DNA of 64,000 bases from Mixophyes australis (Eukaryota; Chordata; Amphibia; Anura; Limnodynastidae): positions 158,527,724 to 158,591,723 of the forward strand of contig JAVHZZ010000006.1 of assembly GCA_036250195.1 (NCBI GenBank), given 5' to 3'. Position 1 is the first letter of the stretch. Each line of letters starts with the position of its first letter. The translations under genes and the position numbers were made by a program. Below, one piece after another: positions 11,855 through 23,958 of this stretch. The notes beneath the pieces were generated by a model. The model made no database searches. It was not told the DNA's origin and worked only from the letters and a program-made list of their open reading frames with translations.

Positions 11855-12605
11855 TCTGTGTGGTGAAAGTGGCTTTATTCATTTATTACAACAGATGATG
11901 CAACAGGTTTTATTGTACATACAAGTCACCAAAATAAATACTATTTTTAAATCACTGATATTCACAAGTTTGCAGCTATTTATTTGCCCAATGAAACCGC
12001 AGTGTGCTAAAGCAGGACATATTAAGGACATGATTTAAAAAAACAACTCTTTATTTTTACAACACATTATACAGTACTTCTCTATGTCTTGGAAATGGTT
12101 TTATTACAATATGTCACAATCACACTGCATTTTTTTTTATATTTAACAAAATTTCCAGGCTGGTGGATAAAGATTTTGAGATGGAAATATAAAAATGTTC
12201 TCCTTTGGAAATTTCTATGTACACTTACCTCTAGCAAGACTAGACTGCAAGAGGGTGGATCTCATAAGCCTCTGAACGCTGGATGAACAGCTTGGGAACT
12301 GACACAGATTAGGGTGAGCAGCATACCAAGCAAACAAGGCCAAAATAAAGTCTAACGACTGTAGAGGGAAAGAGTGTTCAAAGAGGTAAAAAATAAATGT
12401 GGGTGTCAGGGATAATAAACAAAATAAATCATCGTCTAGAAGAATCAGTTGGTCTTCAGTTTCATGAAGCTGGTCTAATGATGTTTGACGCCATTCTTTG
12501 TTTTAGTTACAAACAACAACCTCCCTGAATGTTTCTATGGGAAGGTCTTCCATACAACATGGAGCTGCATTGAATATAGTTCCTTCTCTTTGTTCATTGT
12601 GATGT
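11855..12605 (-). other. COL9A3: Probable COL9A3 3' UTR
   Basis: Sequence between the COL9A3 stop codon and the candidate poly(A) signals on the - strand. It is AT-rich and non-coding. The length of about 750 bp is inferred from the signals only. Confidence 0.5.
11874..11879 (-). terminator. Candidate COL9A3 poly(A) signal
   Basis: TTTATT on the + strand reads AATAAA on the - strand, about 730 bp past the COL9A3 stop. A second copy lies at 11882-11887. The signals face the TCFL5 AATAAA at 11824. Confidence 0.5.
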
Positions 12606-12787
12606 TTAGGACTTAGGATGACTAGATTTTCCTGCAGAGACAGCACCTTGACAGGCGGATGTGTCACATATTCCAGGAGTACCTTGAGCACCTACTGTAC
12701 CTGGTCTGCCAGGCTCACCAGGGTAACCAGGCTCACCATGTGCACCGTCCCGGCCATCTTGGCTTATCCCAGGCACTCCTTGTGCAC
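12606..12787 (-). CDS. COL9A3: COL9A3 last coding exon (COL1 end, NC1, stop)
   Basis: 182 bp. It finishes COL1, then encodes NC1 with the two-cysteine motif GICDTSACQGAV that is diagnostic of the alpha-3(IX) chain. It ends in a short tail (SAGKSSHPKS) and TAA at 12606-12608. Acceptor TTTACAG. Confidence 0.97.
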
Positions 12788-12941
12788 CTGTAAATCAAAC
12801 ATGGGTTTATCCTGCCAAATACTGCAATTGTTTTATAGGTACAGAAATACAATATAATATATACTAGAATAAGTTCAAACACATGCAGTTGGTTTAAGAA
12901 GCCTTTCACTGCCTTCATTTATGTTAAATAGATGAGTATAC

Positions 12942-13019
12942 CTGGCTCCCCTTGATCACCAAATGGTCCATCGATTCCTCGTCCAACTGGTCCTTTGTCT
13001 CCTCTCTCACCTAGATTAC
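12942..13019 (-). CDS. COL9A3: COL9A3 exon 26 of window (COL1)
   Basis: 78 bp, NLGERGDKGPVGRGIDGPFG and on to GEP. The GRGID stretch breaks the triplet register, as the corresponding GAGLD does in human COL1. Splits Gly codons at both ends. Confidence 0.95.
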
Positions 13020-13166
13020 CTAGAACATGAAAAGATGTTGGTCTGTACATGTTTTTCTTTTAGAATTTTAAAAGACCTTCTAGGTATATGCACACTGAGC
13101 TGAAGTTGGTTACTCCAAGTTTACATAAATCGCATTGGCAACCAAATAGTAATAGTCTGCCCTTAC

Positions 13167-13349
13167 CTCTTGGACCAGGATCTCCCAGATCTCCCGTTGG
13201 CCCTCTGTATCCTGGAGGTCCACGAGAACCAGGATGTCCCACACGCCCAGGGACGCCTTGTGCGCCAGGTAATCCAGCAGGGCCTGGTCGACCAACCAGC
13301 CCTGGAGCCAAGGGTCTTCTGAGGTTAGCAGCTAACTGTGCAATTTGAT
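13167..13349 (-). CDS. COL9A3: COL9A3 exon 25 of window (NC2 end, COL1)
   Basis: 183 bp. It opens with the end of NC2 ([16 protein letters not shown]) and enters COL1 Gly-X-Y repeats ending [10 protein letters not shown]. Highly similar to human. The intron upstream is 7.7 kb and holds several mobile elements. Confidence 0.97.
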
Positions 13350-13559
13350 CTGGGAAAACAAAAATTTAAACATTGTTCCTGTTGAAAATAGATCACAGTC
13401 AAGTGAACATATTTGAAAAGGAGTGGATGTTATCTTCTTAATCACCTTGTGATTTTTATAAACTACTGAAGTGGATGAATATAGGTTGCAAAGTCACTGC
13501 CAATCCAGGATAGCATTGGAATTACTGAGACTGTTCTACTATTTGCAGCAGAAAACTTA

Positions 13560-14060
13560 ATTTTCCTAATTTCCTTATAATAAATAGCTATAATACACTC
13601 CCTTTCTCACTTGCAGTGTTCCCAATACCATTATCCATTCTCTCATCTCCTGCCTTGCCTACTGCAGCATACTATTATCTGGCCTTCCCTTCACCCAACT
13701 TTACCCTATACAATCCTCCTTAAATGCTAGTCTCTACACTAGCTCCCCATTACTTCCAGAATTCAATTCAAGGTACTCTCAGCTTCAAAGCCCTCACCAA
13801 TAACTTCCCCTTCATACATCTTAGACCTCATCACGAGATCCACTCCTTCTAGCCATCTTAGATAGACTTCTGACCTGCACCCTGTACCAATTCTGATAAA
13901 CACCTCTGCCTCCAAGACTTCTCCCAAGCTGGTCCCCACTTATGAAATTTCCTACCCGTCTGACCAGGCTCTCCCCCACCTTTAATCTTACAAGCTATCT
14001 CTCAAAACTCTCCTCTTCATTATAGATTATCCCACCCCCATATGTTACTACTTCCTCTGC
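13560..14060 (+). mobile_element. LINE fragment (L2/CR1-like 3' region)
   Basis: The CTCATCTCCTGCCTTG(C)CTACTGCA...CTGGCCTTCCC and CTCCCCATTACTTCCAGAATTCAATTCAA pattern is the degenerate reverse-transcriptase end common in L2-like LINEs. All frames are broken. Confidence 0.6.
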
Positions 14061-14105
14061 ATCTTCTACCAGCTACAGTCTCATCTCCACTCAGAGTCCT
14101 ATTAG

Positions 14106-14380
14106 CTCTTATTGTCTCAGAATTAAAAACAGACATAGAAACTGTCCAGCTAAACAGTAGCAGTAATACTGTGGGAGGATAAGCCTGAAGTATACTGAGA
14201 TTGTCACTTTGCTGACTGCAAGAGGCTGCTGGGGCGTACACGCTACCATTTACCTTGTACCTTGTGAACATCTTATGTTGTTGTGCCATCATAATAAAGC
14301 CTTATTATTGGATATATTCTAGTCTGCCCAAGTGAGCTGAATTCCACGGAGGGTAACCACCATCCCAGCTAAGGGTGGTT
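14106..14380. repeat. LTR-like repeat, copy 1
   Basis: Parallels 34760-34979 block by block (GGGAGGATAAG, GCTGACTGCAA, TACACGCTACCATT, AATAAAGCCTTATT, CCCAGTGAG-like end). The AATAAA at 14293 followed by a conserved end resembles R-U5 of an LTR. No matching internal retroviral or retrotransposon sequence was seen. Confidence 0.5.
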
Positions 14381-14951
14381 TCCTCACACTCCCACATGGA
14401 TGGACACCATAGGATAAATACCTGTCCGGGTGAGATTCTTTCTACTACAAGATAATGTGCCTTTCCTACAACCAAACCTGATGTAACAAATATACTTATA
14501 TTGTTACACAACCTCTCAATCTGAACGTCAATGTGCTTTACCCATACCTAAATATGCTTTCTAAGACCAGTATCTTGCTAATTACAAGAAAAGATTGAAC
14601 ACCTCAGTCAAGATACCTTGCTACACTAGACAACATTCTTGCTATGCCCTCTTCCCCATTACTCCTCAGCTCCTTTAGTTCTATATTTAAAGATTATTCC
14701 CTGTCTTTTGCCCACTGCACTTCAGAGAGACAATGCAAATGTCACCACTTACTTTATTATTGCTAAACCCGAGACATGTATCCTTCTACTAGATTTTATT
14801 TTTATTTTGACACTTGACCATGCCATACAAACCCTCCATACCACAGAACTCCAATATAGTCCACACCTGTTTTTCATCTAGTTTTAATTCAGTCCATTTC
14901 TCTGGCTGTTCTCAGCCATTATCTCTTCTTTAAGCAGCCTGGTATGCTATC

Positions 14952-17900
14952 ATTCTCCAGCATCCATTTGGGGACACAGGGTACCTAGGAGTATAGTGTA
15001 GATCCAGGCATTTTAAATTTCTTAATAGTTGTCCGTAGCTCCTACCCCTTTATACCCCTCTCCTGTAAGGACCTCAGTTTAATTTAAGTGCCTGGCAATG
15101 CAGGAGGCATTTATCTAGGGCTGCCTTGACAGCACTTATAAATATTGTTTTTTCTTTTTTAACATATACAGAGCCACATCGGCGGCTGAAAGCAGAGCAG
15201 CGAATAGCATGGTTGGCTGTGCAGGGGATTCGAGGTCCTACAGGGGTGCCTCTGCTGTCACAACCCCTGCTCACAATGCTGGATAACTCCGGGGGATTTT
15301 GGGGAGTCACTGTCATAGCAGTCTGTGACCAGTGGTCCCATGAGGCGGCTGCAGGAGAAGCAGCAGTGGGTACATTGTGAACCAGAGGAGCGGCAGGCAG
15401 TGAGTAAAACCCTCTCCCAGCACTGTGCTGGGAGAAGAGCTGTTAAGAAAATTGCGGTGGGCTGCCTCTATCACGGGGCTGGGTCATGTGGGAGTTACCC
15501 CATTGTATGTCCTCAATAGGCACTGGATTTGTAAAGGGGGCTGTCCTTTTGGACAGTTACAAATCCAGTTCTGGAAGGAGGTGCTTCCCTCCTCTCTCCT
15601 TGGCAGTATCTCACTCCTTGTGCAGACACTAGAACATAAGCCATTTTTGAGCTCTACCACTCCACTCTGTAAGGTACAAGGTCTGTGGGGTTAGTTTTGT
15701 CTGTGGTTAGTCCCTCAGATGGATTGGGTTCTGGGGCTATTTTACAGACTCCCTTTCTTTTTCTGTGCTGCTTTTGTCCGGTGTTTTTTTTCTATCACTC
15801 TGTGCCTGTCATGTAAGATAGGGGGAGATCTTCGAGGGCTTAGGCGGGGTTACCTCTTATGATGAAGTTTACCTGTGCAGGGTGCAACTTCAAATTGGCT
15901 TCTGGACTGTCAGATGCAGACACTTGGTATGCAGCCTGCCAGTCTGAGGATTGGGTACAATGTTCGCCTGGGGGCTCTGGTACAGACATGGTGGAAACTG
16001 CCTGGGCTAGATCTCCAGCCAAGTCTATTGCTGAGCTGGCTCGTTTTTGGAAGAGAGGTCCTTCGCAGATTCCGGTGTATGAGGAGCGAGTCTAAGATCC
16101 TGTGTGGTGGCAGTCTTAGAGGGAAAGGCTTGGGACAGAAGTCTGGGGACTTCAGTTGAGGACCTGGTTAGGGTTTTCTCCTCTTTAGAGATGAAGATGT
16201 TGGAATCTGCCACTCCGCCCACCTCTTGCAAGGGAGTTCGATTCTGACGGATCCTCCCAGGAGGGGGGCATAGTACTCGTATGGTCCGACTCCTCTTTTA
16301 AAGAGAATGTCCCTTCTGACTGTTATGGGTTGGATAAGCTGATACGGGCTGTGCACCAGGTACTAGTCATCCCGGTCCCTGAAGCTGAGAAATCACCTCT
16401 GCTTAAAATAAACAATATAAATTTCCTTCTTCCTCCCAGTTGGATTGTTTTTAGGTGAGGAGTGGAACTCGACAGACTGGAAGTTCTATGTATCCCATAA
16501 GCTGCACCTGTTATCCTCTTCCTCCTGAGAATATTGGTAAATGGGAAGCGCCCTCTACGGTGAATGCATCAGTTGCATGGTTGTCCAAGACAACTACATC
16601 CCCATTCTCAATGCAGCCACACTTGAGCATGGCTCTGACTAAGGTTGAGAACATCCTTAAGTCCATTATTGTGGCAGCAGGAGCCTCTTTAAAACCTGCC
16701 TTAGCCTCTGCTTGGGTGAATAAAGCTGTGGAACACTGTTCCGAACAGCTTTCTGTGGGCTTGTTAGCTGTCCCTTCCGTTTCCGGGAGGTGTTTTGTTG
16801 AGGCCTGAGCGTGATAACATTATTAGTCAAGCTACAGAAGGTAAAAGTGCTTTAACTTCCTGTTCATGCTCTCAAGTCCAACGTTTCCAGTTTTCACTCC
16901 TTTCAGTTGTCAGGTTAAACGAGGAGTTAGCATACTAGAGTACAATTATCTGTCCCCAGAGGTGGTATGCAGAGAGAGAGGGAGGGAGTCAGGCTTTCGC
17001 TGCTAGATGTCCAGGAGTCAAGCCGTCAGACAAGCAATTGGTATGACGAGCATTCTGCCCACCCAGGATCTGCTGTAGTGAGATCTCATCTACTCCTCTT
17101 CCAGGATTAGTGGTTCAACTCTACCACAGATACCTGGGTTAGAGGAATCGTGGATCGAGGAATACATGTTAGATCTTCACCCAGATGTTTTTTTTACCAC
17201 AGGGCTTCCAACAGATCGGACAAAGTGTATTACTCTGCGAGAGGCTATTCACTCCCTGATTTCGTCAGTGGTGGTTCTACCAGTCCCAGACCATCAAAAA
17301 TGTTTCAGGTTTTACTTCTTTCAAATCCATAATGAATCTAAAATCCTTAAACACAAATTAAAGATGGAGTCCTTGAAATTGGTGATATACAGCATGGAAC
17401 GGCTGCTTGGTGGCTTTGGGCATCAAAGACCTGTACTTATACATTACAATCTGAGAGGGAAAATGGGCTTTTCACCTTTGGGCTCGCCACGGCAACAAAA
17501 GTTCTCACCAAGGTCATGGTTACTCTGAGGTCGAAGGCAGTGACGATTATTCTTTAATTGGACAACCTTCTCATCAAGGTAGGGTCGCCTTCAGTGCTTC
17601 TGTCCCATATACAGGTAAAAGCACAGACTTTTTAATCCCACCATAAGCAGACCAAGTTGATTCCATCACGGCAAATTATATATTTGTGTCTACTTTTCGA
17701 TACCCGGAAACACTGTGATCTTGCCGCAGGACAGGATTCAAACTTTGAGGAAACCGGTAATGTCTGTGTTGGCCTTCACAGACTTCAGTTCACTTTTACA
17801 TGAAGGTGCGGAGTTCCTCAGTTTCATGCAAGGGAGTTTAATTTGAACTCCTCTCGAAGTGGAGGAACTGATCTCACCTGTCTCTTTCTAGTCCGATGAG

Positions 17901-19030
17901 CAGTTTTTCACCAAGGGTGTATCAGCCACTCCTTTGGTGTCTGCAAAGGGAGAATCTCTGTAGAGGTTGTACATTCTCAATCTGGGATTGGGCTTTGGTG
18001 GTGCCAGATACCAGCCTTTGGGGTTGGGGGGCTGTTGCTCTTCAAGTCCGCTTTCAGGGTCTTTGGACCTTCGAGAAATTCAAGCTTGCAGTAAATGTGT
18101 TGGAACTGTGAGCAGTATTCTGGGCTCTGGTTAACATGGAAAATCTGCCTCAAAAAGCCTAGTACACAGACATTCTCTCCCTGGCTGTGGGTCTGTCACA
18201 GCACCTGCATTTCAGACCAGATCTTATAAGTCAAGGGCAGCTTCTACACCATGGTTTAGAGCATCTGGCTTTAAAGGTGTGGCTGCTGAATCTATGATCC
18301 TAAGAGCAAAGGGTTTGTCTGATCATGCAGTGCAAACCATGTTTCAGGCCAGAAAAAAAGTTTTGGCTAGAAATTATGACAGAGGCCTGAGAACATATAT
18401 TTCTAGGTGCGAAAGGAAAGGTTTTCCTACCTCTTCTTTTTGTTTACTGAGGTTACTTATGTTCTTACAAGAGGCATTGGACACCAGTCTGCACCTTCGT
18501 GCTCTTAAGGTTCAGATGTAAGCTCTCTCTGTTGTTTGTCAAAGAGGACTGGCTCGGATCTGTTCAGATGTTTTTCAGACTTATGTCCCTCCGATGGCCC
18601 CTTAGGAGCTCAACTTGGTCTTGAATGCTTTACAACATTCTCCCTTTAAAAAGTTGGACTGTGGTTTGAGCTTTGCATACTTTTGTATGTAGGACTGAGA
18701 ATTATTTGGTTCTTTATGATGCACATAAGAGGAGCTGGCCGGCTTCTTAGGTTACCATTTCTAGATGAATTATGCCAGGAATCCGTGAGGCTTATAATGG
18801 AGCAGGGCAGCCTATTCCTGAGAATCTTCAGGCTCACTTCACCAGGATGGCGAGTGCTTCTGGAGACTTAGCTGAGCAGCGACCTAGTCCTCTGTTTACA
18901 CTTTTACCAGATTTTACACATTTAATGTGTTTGCATCCAGGGATGTTAGTTTTGGGTTAAAAGCTCTCTGAGCATTAACACCCATGATAGCAGCGTTGGG
19001 ATGTCCTCCAACGGATGCTGGAGAAAATAG
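14952..19030 (+). mobile_element. DIRS-type tyrosine-recombinase retrotransposon, decayed
   Basis: About 4.1 kb. The ends are inverted relative to each other: TTCTCCAGCATCC at 14953 and GGATGCTGGAGAA at 19013, as in DIRS elements. On the + strand there is a cysteine-containing gag-like start near 15859, RT-like sequence around 17170-17530, and a tyrosine-recombinase-like region at 18279-18960 (SDHAVQTMFQARKK, then LFTLLPDF). Stops and shifts break every domain. It reads opposite to COL9A3. Confidence 0.75.
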
Positions 19031-19103
19031 GATTTTTTTCACTTACGTTAAATCCTTTTCACTTAGTCTGTTCGGTGGTAGTCTCTACACCGATGCTGGT
19101 AAA

Positions 19104-19548
19104 TCCGACATTGAGGACACCTACAAAAGGAAAACGATTTCAGAAGACAACGACAAAAATATACACAGACTTACCTGATCAGCGACTGTCCAGATATCTG
19201 ATCGTATCAGAACACTAACAGGAGCTTCTTCAGAATGCACAAGTGTTCGGAAGTAGTGCCTGACGTCAGTAAGCCCTTAATGAATTTTAATTTAAAGTGG
19301 CAATCTCGGAACCACGCAGGTTAACTGTTAAGAGAGGGGTCCCGACATTACTGCTTTAAATAAAAATTCATTAAGAGCGCACTGACATCAGGAACTACTG
19401 CCGGACACTTGTGCATTCGGAAGAAGCTCCTGTCAGTGTTCTGGTACGATCGGATATCTGGACAGTCGCTGATCAGGTAAGTCTGTGTATATTCTTGTCG
19501 TTGTCTTCTGAAATCGTTTATCTTTTGTAGGTGTCCTCAGCGTCGGCG
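19104..19548. mobile_element. Large hairpin element with mirrored intron-like segments
   Basis: Two arms of about 205 bp (19104-19310 and 19345-19548) are inverted copies around a loop of about 35 bp. Each arm, read outward from the centre, has a CRE-like site (TGACGTCA at 19261-19268; TGACATCA at 19383-19390), then CAG/GTAAGT and TTTTGTAG/GTGTCC. No coding frame. The family is unknown to me. Confidence 0.8.
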
Positions 19549-19879
19549 ACGCGTACCCCACCCAGTCTGTTGGCACCCAAACTTTGTGTGACATGTTATA
19601 GTTTGTTTTGTTCAGGAGGAGGATGTTCCTTTCCTCCTTTTCTGTTCGCTTCTCTCTCTTCTTTTCTGTGGGTTAAACAAACTGAGGTTCTTACAGGAGA
19701 GTGGTATAGAGGTGGGGGTGCTACAGACAACTATTATATATAGTAGTATATATATTTTACATTTACACTTCCTCAAATTACACTGGTCATTAACAATGCC
19801 TTAACTTTTCCAGAATATGTGCCTAACTTACACATGTTTCAACTAAACAACAAAGTTTTCAGCATTGACTAGTGTAACC

Positions 19880-20330
19880 TCTAGTTGAAGAGTATAACTG
19901 TCTTCTCTCTGTAGCAGTCCCTGCACTGGTTCCCTATAGCAAAAGTCCCCTCATCACCCCTCTCCACCTTATCTGGATTTAATTTCAAATACACTACTAC
20001 AATGACTCATTATCTCATCCTCTCTCCATAACCTATACGGACTCATGCCTCCTAGACTTTTCTTATGCTACGTCATCTATGGAACTTCCCATTTCACACT
20101 ATCAGACACTTCCCCTTTCCACCCAAAAAAATTCACATTCTTCAAACATGTTGCAGTTCTATTTTCTCCTTCTGTGAAACCTTCTAAATCTCATCTCACC
20201 AACTTTACATCACCTGCTCCAAGTAGTCCTTAAGTCTCACTTGTTTCCCTTCACTTTTAGACTAAGATCTGCAGGGCTCTGCAGAGGAGATGTTTATATA
20301 TGACACAATTTGTAATCTCCCAAACTGTAG
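19880..20330 (+). mobile_element. LINE fragment (L2/CR1-like)
   Basis: CAGTCCCTGCACTGGTTCCC(T)ATAG followed by a pyrimidine-rich coding-like stretch recalls the LHWLP block of L2/CR1 reverse transcriptases. Broken frames. Confidence 0.5.
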
Positions 20331-20369
20331 CGGTGATAATCGAACCACCACTTTAAATGATCATTGATA

Positions 20370-20590
20370 CAGGATGCGATGACGTCAAAGTGTAGTGCCA
20401 AACACCTGTCCATTCGGAATAACTTGCGGTCAGCCTGCTGGTGCCATCGGAGATCTGCAGCGTCTGTTTTAAGGTAAGTCTGTTTATATTGAAATCGGGT
20501 TTTGCTACATTCTGGTTTTATTTGTAGGCTTCCTCGTTGTCGGATTTATAATCATCGTTAAACCGTACCCAACCCAGCTGTACAGCAACA
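20370..20590 (+). repeat. Single-arm relative of the 19.1-kb hairpin
   Basis: Shares with the arms TGACGTCA (20380), CATTCGGAA, GATCTG/GATATCTG, GGTAAGTCTGT, TTTGTAGG and CGTACCC(A/C)ACCCAG in the same order and spacing. Confidence 0.75.
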
Positions 20591-21062
20591 CAAGATTTGA
20601 TTGGTACATTATAAATAAATAATATATTTTAGCTCTGGTCTCCCAATAAATACCAAATTTATCCACAAAGAAATAGTTATATCTTGATTAACATCTGATT
20701 ATTCACCACTTAAATTAACACTCTAATAACTGAGGTGGGCTCTATGTGTAGTGTGCTCTGCCACAGACCCTTTAACAAGCTAATTTTGTGGGACACCTTA
20801 CTTGTTTATGGACTATAATGGTAGATTTGCTTGTGCTGAATTATCAAAATCTGATCACACATAAACAGACCAGATGCAAAATTCTGCTGGGCAATACCCT
20901 TTAAAGGCCTGTGTATGTGGCCATCAGCTGATGGTGCAGTTGTGCACAATTTGATTGGCCCGTCTACAATCACACATGTGGACGGCTTTACTAACTTCCA
21001 GCCTGTTCTGCTCTGGCTGCCTTTTTACAAATTATGATTATATTACTGCATAAAACACTCAC

Positions 21063-21117
21063 CGTTTATCATTCCTCCACACAACTCCCGGATGTGCTGC
21101 TCACTCGCCAGCTTGCC
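21063..21117 (-). CDS. COL9A3: COL9A3 exon 24 of window (NC2)
   Basis: 55 bp encoding GKLASEQHIRELCGGMIN plus one base of the next codon. This is the NC2 trimer-selection domain with its conserved cysteine. Acceptor TTTTAG, donor GTGAGT. Confidence 0.97.
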
Positions 21118-22454
21118 CTAAAACAAGTGAAAGTTTTTTTATATTTATTAATTATAATAATTTCTTTCATCTCAGGTTGTCCATGCGCCAAAACTACATA
21201 GTAAGAAAAATCATGTGCACTATAGGGCACATTATAGTTAGGAGTAAATGCAGCTAGACGGTGCAATTGTGTACTTTGTCAAAAGTGTGTTGTGCTACAG
21301 GGGGAGGGTGGACTTATTTAGAATTTGGAGGGGAGGCATGTCCTATCTGAATTCTAACACCTGCAGTGCTAAAGACAAGTCCCCTTTTTCAAATGATAAG
21401 GCCCCTTAATAGTTATTGTTTGGTGATCACATGTAATCAGCAGACAATAACACCCTACACTACAGAAATCATTAAAAAGCCCATGATGGGGGAGGGAATC
21501 TCCTCTATCCTGGCACCTAGAGACTGGGCGGCAGAGGAAGAGGACAGTTTTGGCCATTTTAGGTAGATTTTTTTTTTTTTTTTGCAGTGGCAGGAAAGCA
21601 AATTAATGGTATTTTTTGAAAAAAAACAAAAAAACAACAACATATCATCTGTGTGGGTACTGCATAAACAAATTACTGATATTGATGTTGGAATGTGACC
21701 AACCCAAAGGTTCCAGCTGCCAAGGGGCTAAATCATAGTGTTAAATTAACGCTGACCAGTATTTATGTGCTACATGTAAAAACAGGCAGCACTTTCCCTG
21801 CATGTCAAAGAAAATGCATTTGCCCCCCTTGGATCACATTATAGTTTGTCTAGGTGCAAATTTGCACTCTTTTGTTGGATTTTCTCCTAACTATAAGCGA
21901 GGTCCTATATCTTAATTAATAAAACCCAGATCATTTTCCATTTCAGTATGAGTGTTCTCTTGAAACAGCTCTATAACAGTGCAGTTAAATGATAAGAACT
22001 TAAACTGCTCTGTTGAGTACTTTCAGCAAGTCATAATTTATTGTCTTTATTAGGGATAATGGACAAGAGTGCTATTGTACTTCAATACTGTTCCTTTAAT
22101 TTTAAGTAATTGATCCCTGGGTTACATCTTGTCATATGTGCATATATATTTGTGCAATTTTGGTCCATCTTCCATCCAATAACAGATAATAAAGCAGAAG
22201 GAAAACAAGCCAAACTCTTAATGATCTGGTAAATGCAGGCTGATCCAAAGTTTAATAGCCCTCATGTGCATGAGCCCTTAATTATGGAGGGGTACATTAA
22301 TTTAAGTAACTGGGTCTGTAATTATCCAGCCTGTTTTTACATATAGAAATCCAGAAAGCATAAACTTTAGGGGCAGTTGAGAGGATTGTAAATCTAACAA
22401 GACATGACCTCCTTTAGTTTCATATATCCTGCTAAGAAAAGTTATTATTTTGGA

Positions 22455-22520
22455 GGATCATCATCATTTATTTATATAGCGCCAGCAAATTCCATAGCGC
22501 TTTACAATTGGGAGGATTGT
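22455..22520 (-). repeat. LINE/SINE tail fragment
   Basis: ATTTATATAGCGCCAGCAAATTCC...AGCGCTTTACAATTG is the reverse of a tail seen at 23255-23325 and related to 47296-47462; a widespread frog repeat. Confidence 0.6.
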
Positions 22521-22529
22521 TCACCCCAT

Positions 22530-23160
22530 CTAAAGTTGTCGACTCCCTCCCCCTCGTTAGCTTTTGATATCATTTTAGGAACCTGTTGTGCCATTCCTAT
22601 AGGAAACATTTCTACAAAATGGAGAAAAAAAAGCCTTTAAAATATTTAAAAGATGTAACTATTTAAAAAAAAAATATAGTGAAGCTAAAAGTTTTTAAAC
22701 CCTTCAAATTTTCTGAATTTCAGCATAAATGTGACACTCAATGTTTTCAGATTTTCATCTAAGCCATAAAAATAGATATAGAGAACCCAATAAATCAAAT
22801 ACACAAAAGGACATACTTTGATTAATAAGTGAATGAAAAAGTATCACATTTATGCAGAAATTCAAAAAATTCTAAAGGGTTCAAAATACCATTAAAAAAA
22901 AAAAAATTCTGCAAAACTGGAAATTGTGGACAAAAACTGCTACAAACTATAAATGACTTAAAAGCTAACTTGCTGGTACATATTTTGACAATTTTGTTCA
23001 CTAGAAAAATATGTAATTCTCTTCTTTACGTCTCAGTTCTCACCATTGAAAATGAGTTTAAAATAGCAAAAACAAAATTTACATATATTTCTAACACTTT
23101 TGTGACAAACAATAAAAAGGGCTTAAATGATTAATTCACTTTTATGTTGTTAACCACTTT
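22530..23160. other. AT-rich intron, no feature
   Basis: A short inverted pair (CATAAATGTGAC near 22724 and GTCACATTT-like near 22840; ATTTTCTGAATTT and AAATTCAAAAAATT) suggests an old foldback. Nothing else recognised. Confidence 0.3.
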
Positions 23161-23254
23161 AAGATTGAAAGGTCTCCACTCCTTCATAAACAGAGCAATA
23201 TTCAAACATTACAATTACCTCTCTGTCTGTATGTATTACCCAGTATTGTTTTAT

Positions 23255-23325
23255 TAATGTTTGTTCCCAATTGTAAAGCGCTACGGAATTTGCTGGCGCT
23301 ATATAAATAAATGACGATGATGAGT
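23255..23325 (+). repeat. LINE/SINE tail fragment
   Basis: CCCAATTGTAAAGCGCTACGGAATTTGCTGGCGCTATATAAATAAATGA, inverted with respect to 22455-22520. Confidence 0.6.
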
Positions 23326-23811
23326 TGATACAAATTAGCATAGATTTTTGATGTCTTAGTCCGCACAAGTGATTTTTAGATTGTTTTCCTTTTTTGAGTA
23401 GCACTTTAAAATAAATACATGATTTACCTTATATCGTTCATGCACACAAATTCATAGGGGCATAATCGAGTAGGTTCTGTGAGTGCGATAAGGTGCAGAG
23501 TGCGCATTATTAAAGGTAATACGGAACCGCAATAACGCAGATTTTCCTTCACAACCCTATGGGCCTAATAGAGCTGGAATGTGTGGCTAGAAAAGTTCAG
23601 GAGCAACACAACACATTGTAATAATTTATGGCACTTCTATATATTGAGCTTTTAGGAATAGCAGATATGCTGTTAGTACAAAGCTCCGCCAGATGCCTAA
23701 TTAGTGCAGCCACATTTAGATATGTGTTTATTTAGACTTTGTTACACAAGTCAAATGTGCTGTAACTGGTTACATGTAGAAAGAAACAAACATATGTCAG
23801 ATGACACTCAC

Positions 23812-23958
23812 AGGAACACCCGTCTTTCCAGTTATCCCAGGGACTCCTTGTTCTCCTTGGAAACCCATTGGTCCAGGTGGGCCGGGAATTCCTGGTACAC
23901 CAGATGTCCCATTAGGTCCACCAATACCTTTAGGGCCAGATTCACCTCTCACTCCTGG
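23812..23958 (-). CDS. COL9A3: COL9A3 exon 23 of window (end of COL2)
   Basis: 147 bp, 49 residues from [11 protein letters not shown] to GITGKTGVP. The last triplets of COL2 are shared with human. Acceptor CACCAG, donor GTGAGT. Confidence 0.96.

Noticed and set aside
13088..13348. Pro/Gly-rich + strand open frame
   Set aside because: It is the complement of the COL9A3 exon at 13167-13349; the - strand frame has the splice sites and the collagen register.
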